This document shows positions 1 to 9,990 of a stretch of DNA of 64,000 nt, in pieces. The translations under genes were made by a program, and so were the position numbers. Position 1 is the stretch's first letter, and each line of letters starts with the position of its first letter. Origin of the DNA: Bacteroidota bacterium (GTDB lineage Bacteria; Bacteroidota; Bacteroidia; Chitinophagales; Chitinophagaceae); assembly GCA_023424015.1 (NCBI GenBank), contig JAFAEM010000003.1, forward strand, positions 50,525-114,524, read 5' to 3'. The notes under the pieces are model-generated. The model saw only the letters and a list, made by a program, of their open reading frames with translations. It ran no database searches and was not told the DNA's origin.

Positions 1-1
1 G

Positions 2-1414
2 GAAAGCCTGGCCTCTGCATTGCGTCCGCTCGAAGAAAATAATAAACTACACCGCGATATTATTGCCACGGTTTACAACACCTTAGGTAATACCAGCCTG
101 GATCTAAAACGATATGACGAGGCGATAGCTTTTTATAACGCGGGCCTGGCACAGGCTTCGAAAACTGATACCCTGCTTGAAATCATGAATGGTAAAGCAA
201 CCGCCTTTCAAAAAAAAGGAAGTTATGATAAAGCCATCAGTATTTATGACTCTATACTTCTCCTTCAACCACAACAGCAAATGCTAACAGCCAGGGTTAT
301 TTCCAATCTTGCCCGGACTAAATGGCTGAGGGACCCGGCTTATGTTCCTCTTGACGAATATCGTTTGGCCCTGAAACTTCGTACTGACAGTCATGACGAC
401 CGGGGATTAAATGCCAGCTATGCCCATTTTTCAGAGTACTATTCAGGCATTCGAAAAGATTCGGCTTTATTCTACGCGCAAAAGATGTACGAAAAAGCAA
501 AGGAAATCCAAAGTGCCGATGATATCCTGGAAGCGATGGATAAACTGATCAGGTTGAATAACGACATCGCTTCAAAGGAGAAATGGTACGACGAGTATAA
601 AAGACTGAATGATAGTTTACAGCTTTCAAGAGACACAACCCGGAGCCGGTTTGCATTGATACGAAATGATGTTCAAAAAAGTAAGGCAGATAACCTGGTC
701 TTACAACAGCGTGTCACCATTCAGCGGGTATTGATATATAGCTCGGTCGCTTTAGCCTTAATCGTCATTGCTTTGCTGACAATCTGGTACAATAAACGCA
801 GGAAAAGGATCAAACAGGAGTCTGAAAAAACCATACAGGAAGCCAGGTTAAAGACCTCGCAAAAAGTACACGACGTAGTCGCAAATGGGCTATATACTAT
901 TATGAATGAACTGGAACATAGTGAAACGCTGGAAAAAGAACCCCTGATCACGAGGATTGAAAGCTTGTACGAGAAATCGAGAAATATATCTTACGATGAG
1001 CCCTTACCCGATAGCACTGAAAATTATGACAAGCAGATCCATGAGCTACTTAACAGATTCTCGAATGACCAAACCAAGGTATACGTGATCGGAAACCAGC
1101 AGACATTCTGGGATAAGATAAGTGCAACGCAAAAAAACGAAATCCAGTTAATCCTGGGTGAGATCATAGTCAATATGAATAAACATAGCGGTGCGAGTAG
1201 TGTGGTGTTAAGGTTCAAACAGGAGGGAAACATCGGGCATATTCACTATACTGATAACGGTATAGGTTTTCCCCGGGGTTTTGAGTTTGGGAACGGCTTG
1301 AAAAATACGGTTAGCCGTATTAAATCGTTGACCGGCGAAGTTAATTTTGGACAAAGCGGGCAGGGTGGCGCTTCCATAACCATCAGTTTTCCGCTCGTAT
1401 CTGAAAATATATGA
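2..1414 (+). CDS. TPR sensor histidine kinase (5' end outside window)
   Basis: The reading frame is open to the left window edge. A TTG at 20 is the first possible start inside, so the gene is 5'-truncated by the window. The visible part holds degenerate tetratricopeptide repeats, one membrane helix (about residues 237-258 counted from the TTG) followed by a basic stretch, a dimerisation helix with the H-box-like VHDVVANGLY, and a C-terminal HATPase with an N-box (GEIIVNMNKHS) and glycine motifs (DNGIGF, GNGLKN). This is the NarX/LytS-like class of Bacteroidota kinases. The stop overlaps the start of the response regulator (ATGA), so the two are translationally coupled and probably form a phosphorelay pair. 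The stimulus cannot be read from the sequence. Confidence 0.9.
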   Translation, partial: ESLASALRPLEENNKLHRDIIATVYNTLGNTSLDLKRYDEAIAFYNAGLAQASKTDTLLEIMNGKATAFQKKGSYDKAISIYDSILLLQPQQQMLTARVISNLARTKWLRDPAYVPLDEYRLALKLRTDSHDDRGLNASYAHFSEYYSGIRKDSALFYAQKMYEKAKEIQSADDILEAMDKLIRLNNDIASKEKWYDEYKRLNDSLQLSRDTTRSRFALIRNDVQKSKADNLVLQQRVTIQRVLIYSSVALALIVIALLTIWYNKRRKRIKQESEKTIQEARLKTSQKVHDVVANGLYTIMNELEHSETLEKEPLITRIESLYEKSRNISYDEPLPDSTENYDKQIHELLNRFSNDQTKVYVIGNQQTFWDKISATQKNEIQLILGEIIVNMNKHSGASSVVLRFKQEGNIGHIHYTDNGIGFPRGFEFGNGLKNTVSRIKSLTGEVNFGQSGQGGASITISFPLVSENI

Positions 1415-2058
1415 TTGACAAAGTAATAATTGCAGAAGACCAGGAAAGTTCCAATCTGTCCGTTCAAAAAACGATGGAGGAATTGCATATCAGGCAAAGT
1501 GACTATGTCTATTACTGTGATGATGCTTTAAACAAAATAAAGCTCGCCAAAAACGCCGGCCAACCCTATGATGTACTGATCACCGACCTCTACTTCGAAG
1601 AAGACGGAACCTCCCAGGCCATACCAGATGGCTTTGAGCTTATCAGGGCCGCAAGGCAGGTTCAGCCTGAACTTATGGTTCTGGTTTTCTCCGCAGAAAC
1701 CAATCCTGCAAAAATAAAAGCCCTTTACGACGAATATCAAATTGATGGTTATATCCGCAAAGCCAGGCGCGATGTCAGGGAGTTAAAATCCGCATTTGAA
1801 GCCATATCTAAACGCCAGCGATACTATTCGAGGACTATGGCGCACAGTGTGAAAAACTCAAACACCTATGAATTCACCGAATTTGACGTGAATATCATTC
1901 GTCTACTCGCCCAGGGCAACCAACAAAAGGAAATCGCGGGTCAACTCAACCGAAGCCTTAGCTCGGTTGAAAAAAGCCTGAAAAAGATCCGCGATGAATT
2001 CGGGTTTGTAAAAAATGAGCAGTTGGTGCTTTGGTGTAAGGAGAAGGGGATATTGTAA
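1411..2058 (+). CDS. Response regulator, receiver plus LuxR-type HTH
   Basis: The 215-residue protein has a receiver domain (acidic pair E9/D10, phospho-acceptor D59 in VLITDLYF) and a C-terminal LuxR/NarL helix-turn-helix (about residues 155-200: FTEFDVNIIRLLAQG, QQKEIAGQLN, SSVEKSLKKI). It overlaps the kinase gene by four bases (ATGA), so it is very likely its cognate DNA-binding output. The receiver carries a short acidic insertion after D59 (EEDGTSQAIPDG), as in other Bacteroidota regulators of this type. Target genes are unknown; no palindromic operator was evident nearby. Confidence 0.9.
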   Translation: MIDKVIIAEDQESSNLSVQKTMEELHIRQSDYVYYCDDALNKIKLAKNAGQPYDVLITDLYFEEDGTSQAIPDGFELIRAARQVQPELMVLVFSAETNPAKIKALYDEYQIDGYIRKARRDVRELKSAFEAISKRQRYYSRTMAHSVKNSNTYEFTEFDVNIIRLLAQGNQQKEIAGQLNRSLSSVEKSLKKIRDEFGFVKNEQLVLWCKEKGIL

Positions 2059-2170
2059 GAGCATTGCACCTTATTTCTCCTCAGGACACTGCCTTCAATA
2101 TCCGGCAATAGCGATGCACATCCTCCCAACCCTTTACGGTTTGCCGTAAAAAAAATACCATGCTGTCTGT

Positions 2171-2178
2171 TAGTTTTG
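2171..2178 (+). promoter_or_regulatory. Candidate -7 box TAGTTTTG
   Basis: Perfect match to the Bacteroidota -7 consensus TAnnTTTG, 34 bp upstream of the HsdR_N-like gene. A TTTG lies further upstream but at about 27 bp spacing, so the -33 element is weak. Inferred promoter. Confidence 0.4.
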
Positions 2179-2211
2179 AACTGAAGCCTTCCATCAATCA
2201 AAATTAACACC

Positions 2212-2991
2212 ATGCTCACTGCACTAAAGCAACAAAAACTGCTACACTCCCTTAAGCTGTACCGTAAGGAATTTTTAGACAGAGGCATTAAGGAGTTAGA
2301 TGAATCCGGTACCCGGATAATGATCAACCGGTTTCTTTCCGACGTACTTGGATACAAGCAACTGGAAGAAATAAAGACCGAGTACATAATAAAAGGCACA
2401 TATGCCGATTATGTGATACAGGTCAATACAGACCGGCATTTCCTGGTTGAAGTCAAAGCCCTTTCTTTCCAGCTTTCCGAAAAACATTTACGCCAGGTGG
2501 TGAACTATGGCGCTAATGAAGGCATTGAATATGCGTTGCTGACCAATGGCCGGAATTTCGAGTTTTACAAGATACTTTTTGAACAACCTATATCCTCTCG
2601 TTTAATATTCTCATTAGACCTCAGTGACATGGCCGGTTTAAAGAATGCAGCCGGCCATCTACAACATTTACACCGGGATAGTGTTGTGAAAAACAAATTC
2701 AGGCCGCTTTGGAACAAATGTGAAGCGACTGATCCTTACAACATTGCCGGTATCATTTGTTCAGATGCCGTTTTGAAATGCATCAAAAAAATGATCCGCG
2801 ATCAATACAGGGAAAAATGTGAAAATGAAACGATTCTCGCCGCGGTGCATAAGATTATTGAGGATAAGATGGATTCGTCATTAGTGAAGTCGTTTAAACC
2901 CGCCAGAGTGAGAGCAAAAGTTAAGAAAGAAAAAAGGATCATAGATGATCTTCCGGCAGAAGTCCAACCTTCCGAGCTCCCGGAAACATAA
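2212..2991 (+). CDS. HsdR N-terminal-like (HSDR_N) PD-(D/E)XK protein
   Basis: A 259-residue protein with the nuclease core of type I restriction R subunits but no helicase. Visible catalytic pattern: D66 (YADYVI), E80-V-K82 in FLVEVKA, and Q95 in KHLRQVVNYG, then the typical EYALLTNG strand. This matches the HSDR_N family, whose stand-alone members are common in Bacteroidota and have no firmly established role. The C-terminal 100 residues are helical and basic, without a recognised domain. It stands alone (no HsdM/HsdS), so nuclease activity is probable but its job is unknown. It is divergent in position from the restriction operon that ends 560 bp downstream on the other strand. Confidence 0.75.
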   Translation: MLTALKQQKLLHSLKLYRKEFLDRGIKELDESGTRIMINRFLSDVLGYKQLEEIKTEYIIKGTYADYVIQVNTDRHFLVEVKALSFQLSEKHLRQVVNYGANEGIEYALLTNGRNFEFYKILFEQPISSRLIFSLDLSDMAGLKNAAGHLQHLHRDSVVKNKFRPLWNKCEATDPYNIAGIICSDAVLKCIKKMIRDQYREKCENETILAAVHKIIEDKMDSSLVKSFKPARVRAKVKKEKRIIDDLPAEVQPSELPET

Positions 2992-3553
2992 TATAGGCTC
3001 TTAGTTTATCGTTTTAGGTTTTTTGGGTTAATTGGGTTGTGGCATCAATGACAAGATCTTAAAACGGTGGCTAAATTGCTCAAAATAGCCGGGGAGCCTC
3101 TACCGTAACGGTAAGCGGTTTCCCGGCTACTTATAAAAACTTCAGGGATATCACCCTGGAAGATGTGCCGCTCATAAAAGCCGGCATTTTACAAACAGCA
3201 AGGGTGGCGGAGCCGACGACGATATGGGGGAAGAAGAAGTGAGAAGAATAATAAGGCTTTAAAGTAACAACAATTTTTACGCATTGAATCCCAGAAGCCC
3301 ATGCATAGAAGGATAATTGCCATAGAAAAATACTGATATCAGAGTCACCAAACCAAAACAGGAATTCAAATATGTTAGTTAGAGGCCTGAATGGCCTTAG
3401 GCCGGATTATCAAAAGCCATCTTCACAGACTCTTCTAACCCAAGAGCTACCCTGTTCTTCAGGATTGGTTTTTTTGGCTGATTTTCGGGGAATATTATTA
3501 TGATATAGTTCTTGCTTTGTCTAGTTATGATTCTGTAGTATCTTTTTTAATTG
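2992..3553. other. Intergenic stretch, no convincing gene
   Basis: 560 bp between two genes that end towards each other. A short open frame (3075-3242, plus) could be a decayed gene end but is too short to identify. No tRNA-like repeat, integrase or clear terminator was seen. Confidence 0.5.
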
Positions 3554-5959
3554 TCACTTTCCATAAAGTCTGCAATACTCGGAGGCATGCTTAATTTGTT
3601 GCATGGAGGGTAACTCATTTCTCAGAAGTGACTTTCCAATTTCACCAAAAACTGAATAATAAAGTGCTCCCTTTCTATTCGCTAACTCTTTCACAGCCTC
3701 AAAAGTTGCCTGAATATCTTTTCCCATCGAAACCGCAGAATTGTATTTCTTTAATATAAATCCGACAGTAGTTTTATATACTTCTGGAGCACTACTAACT
3801 GGTAGACGATCTGGTTGTTTAACTAAAATATCATGAAGCAACGCTTTTTCAAATTGGATATGCTTATTCTCAATCGTCTTACTTTGTTTAATAGCAGTTA
3901 TAATTTCATTGAGTTTTAAAATCTTTGCTTCACTAAAATCGTCAGAAAATGACGCAAGAATCGATTTATAAAAATCTACTCCTCTATCATAAATTGCTGC
4001 GGAGGCTAACAAAGGCTCAAAATCAATCAACTCTTCTTTTATGGAGTCCTTCTCCCGTTTTCTTAGCTCTTCAGGTGGTATAGTATAGCGTTTAATTATT
4101 GCTTTACTATTGTTGGTATTTATGAAATCTTCAATCTCCTTTGAAGAAATGATATTATACCATAATTCCGGATTCTTTGAGTACTCGCCCAAATCGTCAC
4201 TTTTACTGTATTTCTTTATCAATTTATTCATCAACTGCATCAGAGCTCTAAAAAAGGACTGAAGATCATCATCCAATTTCTCAGCTTTCCAGATCTTTAA
4301 AAGGTCAAAGGCATGAGCCTTCTTGTCGCCAGTTGTAAACGCATACAACACCGATAAGGAGTACGGAACCACCGCAGACCTAATTTGACCCAAAGCCATA
4401 TTACCAATGCCGTACATTTTTTCAAGGCTTCTAAAGAGGATGATACGGGCAATTAAATCTTCATAAAAACTACGATTTATGATGACTGCCTTTTTGCTTT
4501 TTCCTTCTCCAGATATCTCTTCGAGAAACAATCTGAATATTTTTTCTCCTCCTTTTTTTACAGCATAGGGCTTGTCACCCCATGCCTCATAATACTTGGC
4601 CATCTCTTCCTTGGTAAATCGCCGTTCTTTAGGAAAATCTCTTTCTATTTGTACTTTTCTACTTGAATTTATACGAACCATTGTCGCATACTCTCCCCTT
4701 GCCCTCTCAAAAAACCATTTTTTGCTACTAATTGTAAGAATACTTTCAGAAAGAGATTTAAGCTTAATCAAATGTGGACTACGCGCACGAAGATCAACTT
4801 TGGTTACTTTTGATTGAGCATTTGAGTATGTACTTATATTCGAAATTAGTTCATCTAGGGTTTCATCACTTGCATTCCTCGCAACATTAATTTTTGCCAT
4901 CACTCTTATCTTCCCGATATCCAGCCCTAACTTTTGGGAAAAATAAAGCGTTGCTGTAGTTTGACCACCATTAACAATTTGAAAATCAGACAGAGATTTA
5001 ATATGGGGTATTTCTTTTATATACTCAAGTTCGCAGTCTGTGGCAGTAATAGTTAACCCATTATTATATGCAATGAACTTTTCTGGCTCTTTGCGTATTG
5101 TATCTTGCATACCTTTGTTTACGCCTCTAAGCTGAAGAAAAGATCGAACATTTTTCTCAAGTAACCGGCTGCTGTAACGTTTATATAGCTCCGAGAGTAA
5201 AGTGGCAGGTAACGCGCATAAATATGAATCAAAAGTTGATTCGACGGCTGCATGTAGGCAAGGCACTGTCTGCTTGAATGGTGAAGATGTAAAGTCAATT
5301 ATCAATGGATAGCGGCTACCCTGCGCAATGTGAACATTATAGAGGAAGTTTAGATCAATTAGCCGCTTGATAATTATTATGTCCTTTGTATTTCTTTCAT
5401 TGTTTCGTGTAAAATTCACTGTTATTGAATCATCATCGAATTCAAATGCTCTGGCTGTGGGTGCTGCTCCCCGTTGTTCAACTGTTGCAGTGGCGGTAAT
5501 TAGAAAAATCTCAATTACATCCACTTGATCAACAAATGACGAAGCTGCAAGCTGATGAACCAGTACCCACGAAGGACTCCCATCTTGGAGATGATCATCT
5601 AGCTGTTTTTTAATTGATTTTTTGAGAAACGCAAGAGCCCGATTAAATTGTCTCTCATATACTGCTTTATGAGAAATCATTAAGTCTTGCTCGCCCAAAT
5701 CAAAATCCAACGAACTCTCATTTACAATGAACAACTGAAGCCTTTCGCCTGAATCATTCAAGGTATATGCATTTGCTTTGATACTCCCTTTGTCAGCAAG
5801 GCAATAAATCTCTGTAACGTCTGTTGTTTCTATATACTTCGTTTCATTCAGCCACGGTAGGCAACTGTCCAAAAAGCCTGAGTCCGACAAATAGCCATCT
5901 GAATCTCTACTCTCATCCAAGATTTGCTGACGGTAAGTAAATAGCTCTTTCAATTCCAT
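3554..5959 (-). CDS. AIPR family protein (abortive infection/phage resistance)
   Basis: An 801-residue protein with the AIPR signature: KFIAYNNGLTIT (about 295-305) and FQIVNGGQTTATL (about 326-338). The AIPR family was named from a lactococcal abortive-infection gene and recurs in restriction-modification and phage-resistance neighbourhoods; its biochemical role is not established. The C-terminal ~240 residues are helical with no recognised domain. It is the last gene of the six-gene operon. Its ATG overlaps the preceding stop (TAATG), which points to coupled translation with the nuclease gene. Base composition is AT-rich like the rest of the operon and unlike the flanks, which fits horizontal acquisition. 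Confidence 0.88.
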   Translation of the reverse strand: MELKELFTYRQQILDESRDSDGYLSDSGFLDSCLPWLNETKYIETTDVTEIYCLADKGSIKANAYTLNDSGERLQLFIVNESSLDFDLGEQDLMISHKAVYERQFNRALAFLKKSIKKQLDDHLQDGSPSWVLVHQLAASSFVDQVDVIEIFLITATATVEQRGAAPTARAFEFDDDSITVNFTRNNERNTKDIIIIKRLIDLNFLYNVHIAQGSRYPLIIDFTSSPFKQTVPCLHAAVESTFDSYLCALPATLLSELYKRYSSRLLEKNVRSFLQLRGVNKGMQDTIRKEPEKFIAYNNGLTITATDCELEYIKEIPHIKSLSDFQIVNGGQTTATLYFSQKLGLDIGKIRVMAKINVARNASDETLDELISNISTYSNAQSKVTKVDLRARSPHLIKLKSLSESILTISSKKWFFERARGEYATMVRINSSRKVQIERDFPKERRFTKEEMAKYYEAWGDKPYAVKKGGEKIFRLFLEEISGEGKSKKAVIINRSFYEDLIARIILFRSLEKMYGIGNMALGQIRSAVVPYSLSVLYAFTTGDKKAHAFDLLKIWKAEKLDDDLQSFFRALMQLMNKLIKKYSKSDDLGEYSKNPELWYNIISSKEIEDFINTNNSKAIIKRYTIPPEELRKREKDSIKEELIDFEPLLASAAIYDRGVDFYKSILASFSDDFSEAKILKLNEIITAIKQSKTIENKHIQFEKALLHDILVKQPDRLPVSSAPEVYKTTVGFILKKYNSAVSMGKDIQATFEAVKELANRKGALYYSVFGEIGKSLLRNELPSMQQIKHASEYCRLYGK

Positions 5960-6924
5960 TAAAATTCAATTCTTTTAATGATAAAATCTTCCAAAAAACT
6001 CACTGTAAGGTTATATTTCACTTTACTAATAGCGTCTGGAATCTCAGAAGCTGTTATTCTGGGAAACACAGTGTTATTATTGCATTGATAAAAAGTAATA
6101 CTCACAGGCTTCCAACAAAGTGAATCATACAATGATACTGTATCCCCTACAAGACCGACTTTGGCCAACGTCTTTAGAAATATCGCTAAGTCAGCTCCAC
6201 GTTTTGCAATAATTTCTTTCACCTCTGCAATTATTTTAGTTAGATTGACCCCGTCCTGATGACGTAGGACATCAATAACGGCAATTTGCAAATCCTTTCC
6301 TGATTCAGGCTGTAACTGAAACTCACTGGAAATTCTCACTGCAATCTGGTCGACATCCTTGGTTTTAACTTCAACAGCTATAGATGAAAACACAAAGTCT
6401 TGTGCCCGGTCATAAGGCCCTTGCCATGCTACTAGTATATCATTGGTTTTAGCGGTGTTTAAACTTTTCAAATAATAGCGCAGTGTTATAAGCTCGCCTA
6501 ATATTCCCTTCACTTGCGAATCGGTAAGCCGAATCAAAAAATTATGATCAAAAAATTGAGCCCATTTTTCGAAACTTTCGATAAAATGATTCGTGTATCT
6601 AGAGGGGCTACTCACATCTTTTATTTTGGAGTAGAGAGAAAGTACCAACTCATTGTACAAATCAATATAATGCTCATTGCGTAAGCCTATAAGAATAAAG
6701 CGGGTTTCTTCGTGCCATTCTATGCTTAAGTTTTGTAACTCTATTCCTGGACAGTTTACACTTACTCCTGAGGGGACTTGAAGTATTATATAACGGTGTC
6801 CTTTCATATCCATGGCGATAAATAAATCCGCCACGCACTCGGGACTAATCCGCAATGATTTATATGGGATTCTACTCGTATACCTTAAGGACTTCCAGCG
6901 TTGCTCTAAGTCAGCGACGTTCAT
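5959..6924 (-). CDS. PD-(D/E)XK motif protein (DUF4420)
   Basis: A 321-residue protein of the DUF4420 family, the REase-fold partner that usually travels with Z1-domain proteins. The motif VKGILGELITL (about 138-148) gives the helix-borne Glu, and D176 followed by E185-V-K187 (FSSIAVEVKTK) gives the D...ExK metal-binding triad. It is therefore the probable DNA-cleaving subunit of the restriction complex. It overlaps the Z1 gene upstream by four bases (ATGA) and the AIPR gene downstream by one base. No target-recognition domain is visible; specificity more likely comes from the methyltransferase or the ATPases. All catalytic residues appear intact. Confidence 0.85.
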   Translation of the reverse strand: MNVADLEQRWKSLRYTSRIPYKSLRISPECVADLFIAMDMKGHRYIILQVPSGVSVNCPGIELQNLSIEWHEETRFILIGLRNEHYIDLYNELVLSLYSKIKDVSSPSRYTNHFIESFEKWAQFFDHNFLIRLTDSQVKGILGELITLRYYLKSLNTAKTNDILVAWQGPYDRAQDFVFSSIAVEVKTKDVDQIAVRISSEFQLQPESGKDLQIAVIDVLRHQDGVNLTKIIAEVKEIIAKRGADLAIFLKTLAKVGLVGDTVSLYDSLCWKPVSITFYQCNNNTVFPRITASEIPDAISKVKYNLTVSFLEDFIIKRIEF

Positions 6925-9900
6925 AAGGGCTCCTCCGTAATATTTAACATTTCATCGTCAAACTCCTCCGTTTGGGGTTCATCTTCCTCAATATTATATT
7001 TCCCACGTACATATTTCCCGCCTATATCAGTTGAAATTGGTGGGAAACCTATTGCATACCCGACAAGAGGGACAGTGATATCGATGTTATGTTGGATTTT
7101 GTAGCCCCAAAGATCCGTATCACTTTTAGGTAAAACATGACGTAAGTCCATCAGATATATCACCATTAGGCCCGTATCATCGCTCATTTTCTCCCGATAT
7201 ATACGTTCAGGTTTTGAGAGCCGTTCTGCTTTTTCAACAGCATCCTTTTTATCATCCTCTTTAAACTCATCGATTTTATTGGCCACAAATTGGTTCTCTG
7301 CGGCAAGTATTTCAAATTCATCGAGCCATAATGCCATATCCTTACCTGCAGTTAGGATGTTTGCTGATCGGCCAGAACCAGTAAATATTCCCTTATCCAA
7401 AAGCTGCTTTCGGTGATGCACCTGCTTGTCTGAAGGGCCTGATCGAACAGACATATTAATATCCCCCGGTAACCCGGACTGACTTGCGGGAACCTTTTCA
7501 CCCGCGCCAGTTGCTTTTACTGCAATACGCCATTTTCTAAGTTTTTCCTTACCAAGGCAAAGCTTTATAAATGCCCTAATTTGCTCTATTTCTGCACTAT
7601 AATCATAAAATGTATTCGAACAATCTAAATACTTAAATAGGCCGTCTGCATTTGTATCTGTTATATAAAAGCCGCGATCAGGAAGATATCTCCATGAAAA
7701 CTCAGTAAAAAGAGATTTAAGCTCGCCCCAAGATTTGCTAATTTTGGTAGCATTTATTTTAAACTCTGTTGTCTGCATTAACGTATCCTGATAGGACCAA
7801 TTTACTTCTTCTGTATTTTTTAGTATAGACGGCCTAGTGATTTTCAGCACACCTGGGTGAGTTCGTACACGTAAAATGAAATCTTCAGGTGTTTTGCCTA
7901 AACGGTGCATCTTTCTAAACTCAAGTTCTAATTCTTCGATAGTACGGGTTGTTGCATTAAATTTTTCAATTGAATCCCAAGATGTAAATAGCTTGCAACA
8001 ATCGATATAACCGGGGCGATAACCAAACCAACGCCCCATCTGCAACAACGTATCAGCATAGTTTGTATCCCGAATAAAATAGTTAATCGTCAAACCCTCA
8101 AGTGTAAATCCACGAGAAAGGCGGTTTCCCCCAATAGCAATAAATTTCTTACCGTTGCCGCTTGTGTCAATAAAGTAAACCAATTTTTCTTTTGTAACGC
8201 TATTAATTGCTTTCACTTCTATTCCTTTGGATGCCTCTGGCAGCAATGATTTGATTTCATCAAAGCCAACACGATCTAAAAATTCATCTACATATCCATC
8301 TGGAAGATAACTGCGGATATTTTCTATTATTGCCGCATAATATTTATTCCAAGTTCGCTCTAACTTCGCATAAATAGAATCGGGTGAAGATGGGAGTTCT
8401 GTAGTAATTTTCTCAATTAAAGAGTTTACTTCAGTTTGAACCAGATCCTTCGTGCGAATTTGCCATTCTGTAAATCTGGATACATGAATTAGCATAGTGT
8501 TATGCGCATTATACAACTTTGAACCCGCCATAGCAGGTTTTCTTTTTAGACGAATTGCAATAACTAGTAGGAAACATTCGATGGCTTCTCTTAATGAGTC
8601 AGGTAAATTAACGGGAAAACGATCGTCTTTTCGTGGTGATCTCGTTTGCACCAGAGACTCCTCAATCTCTTTTTGAGTTGCTGCTCTAGTTCCATTCATT
8701 TCGTCAATTACCTTGACTGGAAATGAGCTAAAATAATCTTCAACCGGTTCTACTAACGGAATCTTTCTGGCATCAGAGTCTGCCATTGTTTCAAAAATCT
8801 GCCTTGCACCAATATAATTTGATGGGGGCGATAACAGTTCAATAAAATCATTTGGGAATAAGTTATTAACTTGATTGAAACTTCTAGTTACAATTTCGCC
8901 ATTACGCTTATAATTTATTACCCATTGCCCTTCTGCTTCCTCATTTCTATCCTGCAAAACATTTGCAAATGGTGTGGCGGTATACCCCAAATAAGTCTTC
9001 CGAGAAAAAAGTGCGAGAATGGCTCTGATGTGCCCATTTATTGTACTGGCATATTCCCGACCTTTATGGCCCAAATTATTTAATGAAGCATTATCTGCCT
9101 CATCGTCAATTATTAATAACGGGATGTTATGTTGATCACTGTTTTCCGTAAGGTAGTCACTCAGCCAAATTAGAAGATTCTTAAGAACACCAGTATTTTT
9201 CTTACATACAAGGAGGTTCTTATGATTTAACGAAAAGCTGGCATCTAATAATTGCCTTTTGAAGTCAGATTTGTGCGATGTAATAGAAAAAACTTGCGGT
9301 ACATCAGAGTTGCCCTGCACCCCAAATCTGTTTACTTTTCCCACGCCCTTCTTATCCTGTTGATCGGTCAAAATATTTACCACTCCTTCACCAATTACAT
9401 CAAGCTCAAGTCGAAGTTGAGTTTGACTACGCAGGTCCTCCATAATACCTGAGAGAATTATTATCAAATTATAGCCTGCATCAACCGCTCTATTTATAAC
9501 TCCATTGAAATTCCCTGTCTTTCCGGACTGAACACTCCCGACTACAAGGCCTTGAGTATAGAACCCGGTAGTTGATTGGGGATCGCCAAGCTTACTTAAA
9601 ATCCCTTCACTCGATCGGCTAAGTTCTGAAATAACATTTTCGGACCTGCCTTCGCTTCGTAGGTATGTAATATATCGATTGATATAGTCTTTTGGCATAC
9701 GGCTCCTTCTTTCGTCAGTAAGCCAACTTTGAAAACCCGTTTTTGTGAGAGAACTTGATGGGTCCATATCTACTGGATAGACAGAAGTGTACTCTTTTAC
9801 AGCAGTCTCATAATATCCTTCCATTGTTCTGACATCAATATTGTTTATTGCAGGTTGCATCATTTTTAGAATTGCGATGATGGAATCTCGTTTCTCCTTA

Positions 9901-9986
9901 AAAAAAGTCAACGAAATGCCCACTTGATCCTGTGAGTGCATCCTTATTATAAGCTTTATTGCATCAATTACATCTTGTGAGTTCAT
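6921..9986 (-). CDS. Z1 domain helicase-like ATPase/endonuclease
   Basis: A 1021-residue protein of the Z1 family, a superfamily-II-helicase-like ATPase found in MORC-associated restriction systems. Walker A is GSVQSGKT (150-157, followed by GNFNGVI), and Walker B is IIDDEADNASL (about 292-302). Further helicase-like motifs include YLGYTATPFANVL (motif III-like) and GGNRLSRGFTLEGL followed by QMGRWFGYRPGY (motifs V/VI). The combination QMGRWFGYR is characteristic of Z1 proteins. It probably couples ATP hydrolysis to DNA translocation or remodelling for the adjacent DUF4420 nuclease. It lies 4 bp downstream of the GHKL ATPase gene, in the same operon. Length and motifs are complete. Confidence 0.9.
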   Translation of the reverse strand: MNSQDVIDAIKLIIRMHSQDQVGISLTFFKEKRDSIIAILKMMQPAINNIDVRTMEGYYETAVKEYTSVYPVDMDPSSSLTKTGFQSWLTDERRSRMPKDYINRYITYLRSEGRSENVISELSRSSEGILSKLGDPQSTTGFYTQGLVVGSVQSGKTGNFNGVINRAVDAGYNLIIILSGIMEDLRSQTQLRLELDVIGEGVVNILTDQQDKKGVGKVNRFGVQGNSDVPQVFSITSHKSDFKRQLLDASFSLNHKNLLVCKKNTGVLKNLLIWLSDYLTENSDQHNIPLLIIDDEADNASLNNLGHKGREYASTINGHIRAILALFSRKTYLGYTATPFANVLQDRNEEAEGQWVINYKRNGEIVTRSFNQVNNLFPNDFIELLSPPSNYIGARQIFETMADSDARKIPLVEPVEDYFSSFPVKVIDEMNGTRAATQKEIEESLVQTRSPRKDDRFPVNLPDSLREAIECFLLVIAIRLKRKPAMAGSKLYNAHNTMLIHVSRFTEWQIRTKDLVQTEVNSLIEKITTELPSSPDSIYAKLERTWNKYYAAIIENIRSYLPDGYVDEFLDRVGFDEIKSLLPEASKGIEVKAINSVTKEKLVYFIDTSGNGKKFIAIGGNRLSRGFTLEGLTINYFIRDTNYADTLLQMGRWFGYRPGYIDCCKLFTSWDSIEKFNATTRTIEELELEFRKMHRLGKTPEDFILRVRTHPGVLKITRPSILKNTEEVNWSYQDTLMQTTEFKINATKISKSWGELKSLFTEFSWRYLPDRGFYITDTNADGLFKYLDCSNTFYDYSAEIEQIRAFIKLCLGKEKLRKWRIAVKATGAGEKVPASQSGLPGDINMSVRSGPSDKQVHHRKQLLDKGIFTGSGRSANILTAGKDMALWLDEFEILAAENQFVANKIDEFKEDDKKDAVEKAERLSKPERIYREKMSDDTGLMVIYLMDLRHVLPKSDTDLWGYKIQHNIDITVPLVGYAIGFPPISTDIGGKYVRGKYNIEEDEPQTEEFDDEMLNITEEPL

Positions 9987-9990
9987 ATGA

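Noticed and set aside
3075..3242. Short plus-strand frame with FRDITLEDV, reminiscent of GH28-type repeats
   Set aside because: Only 55 codons and one weak motif; no start codon near the frame opening.
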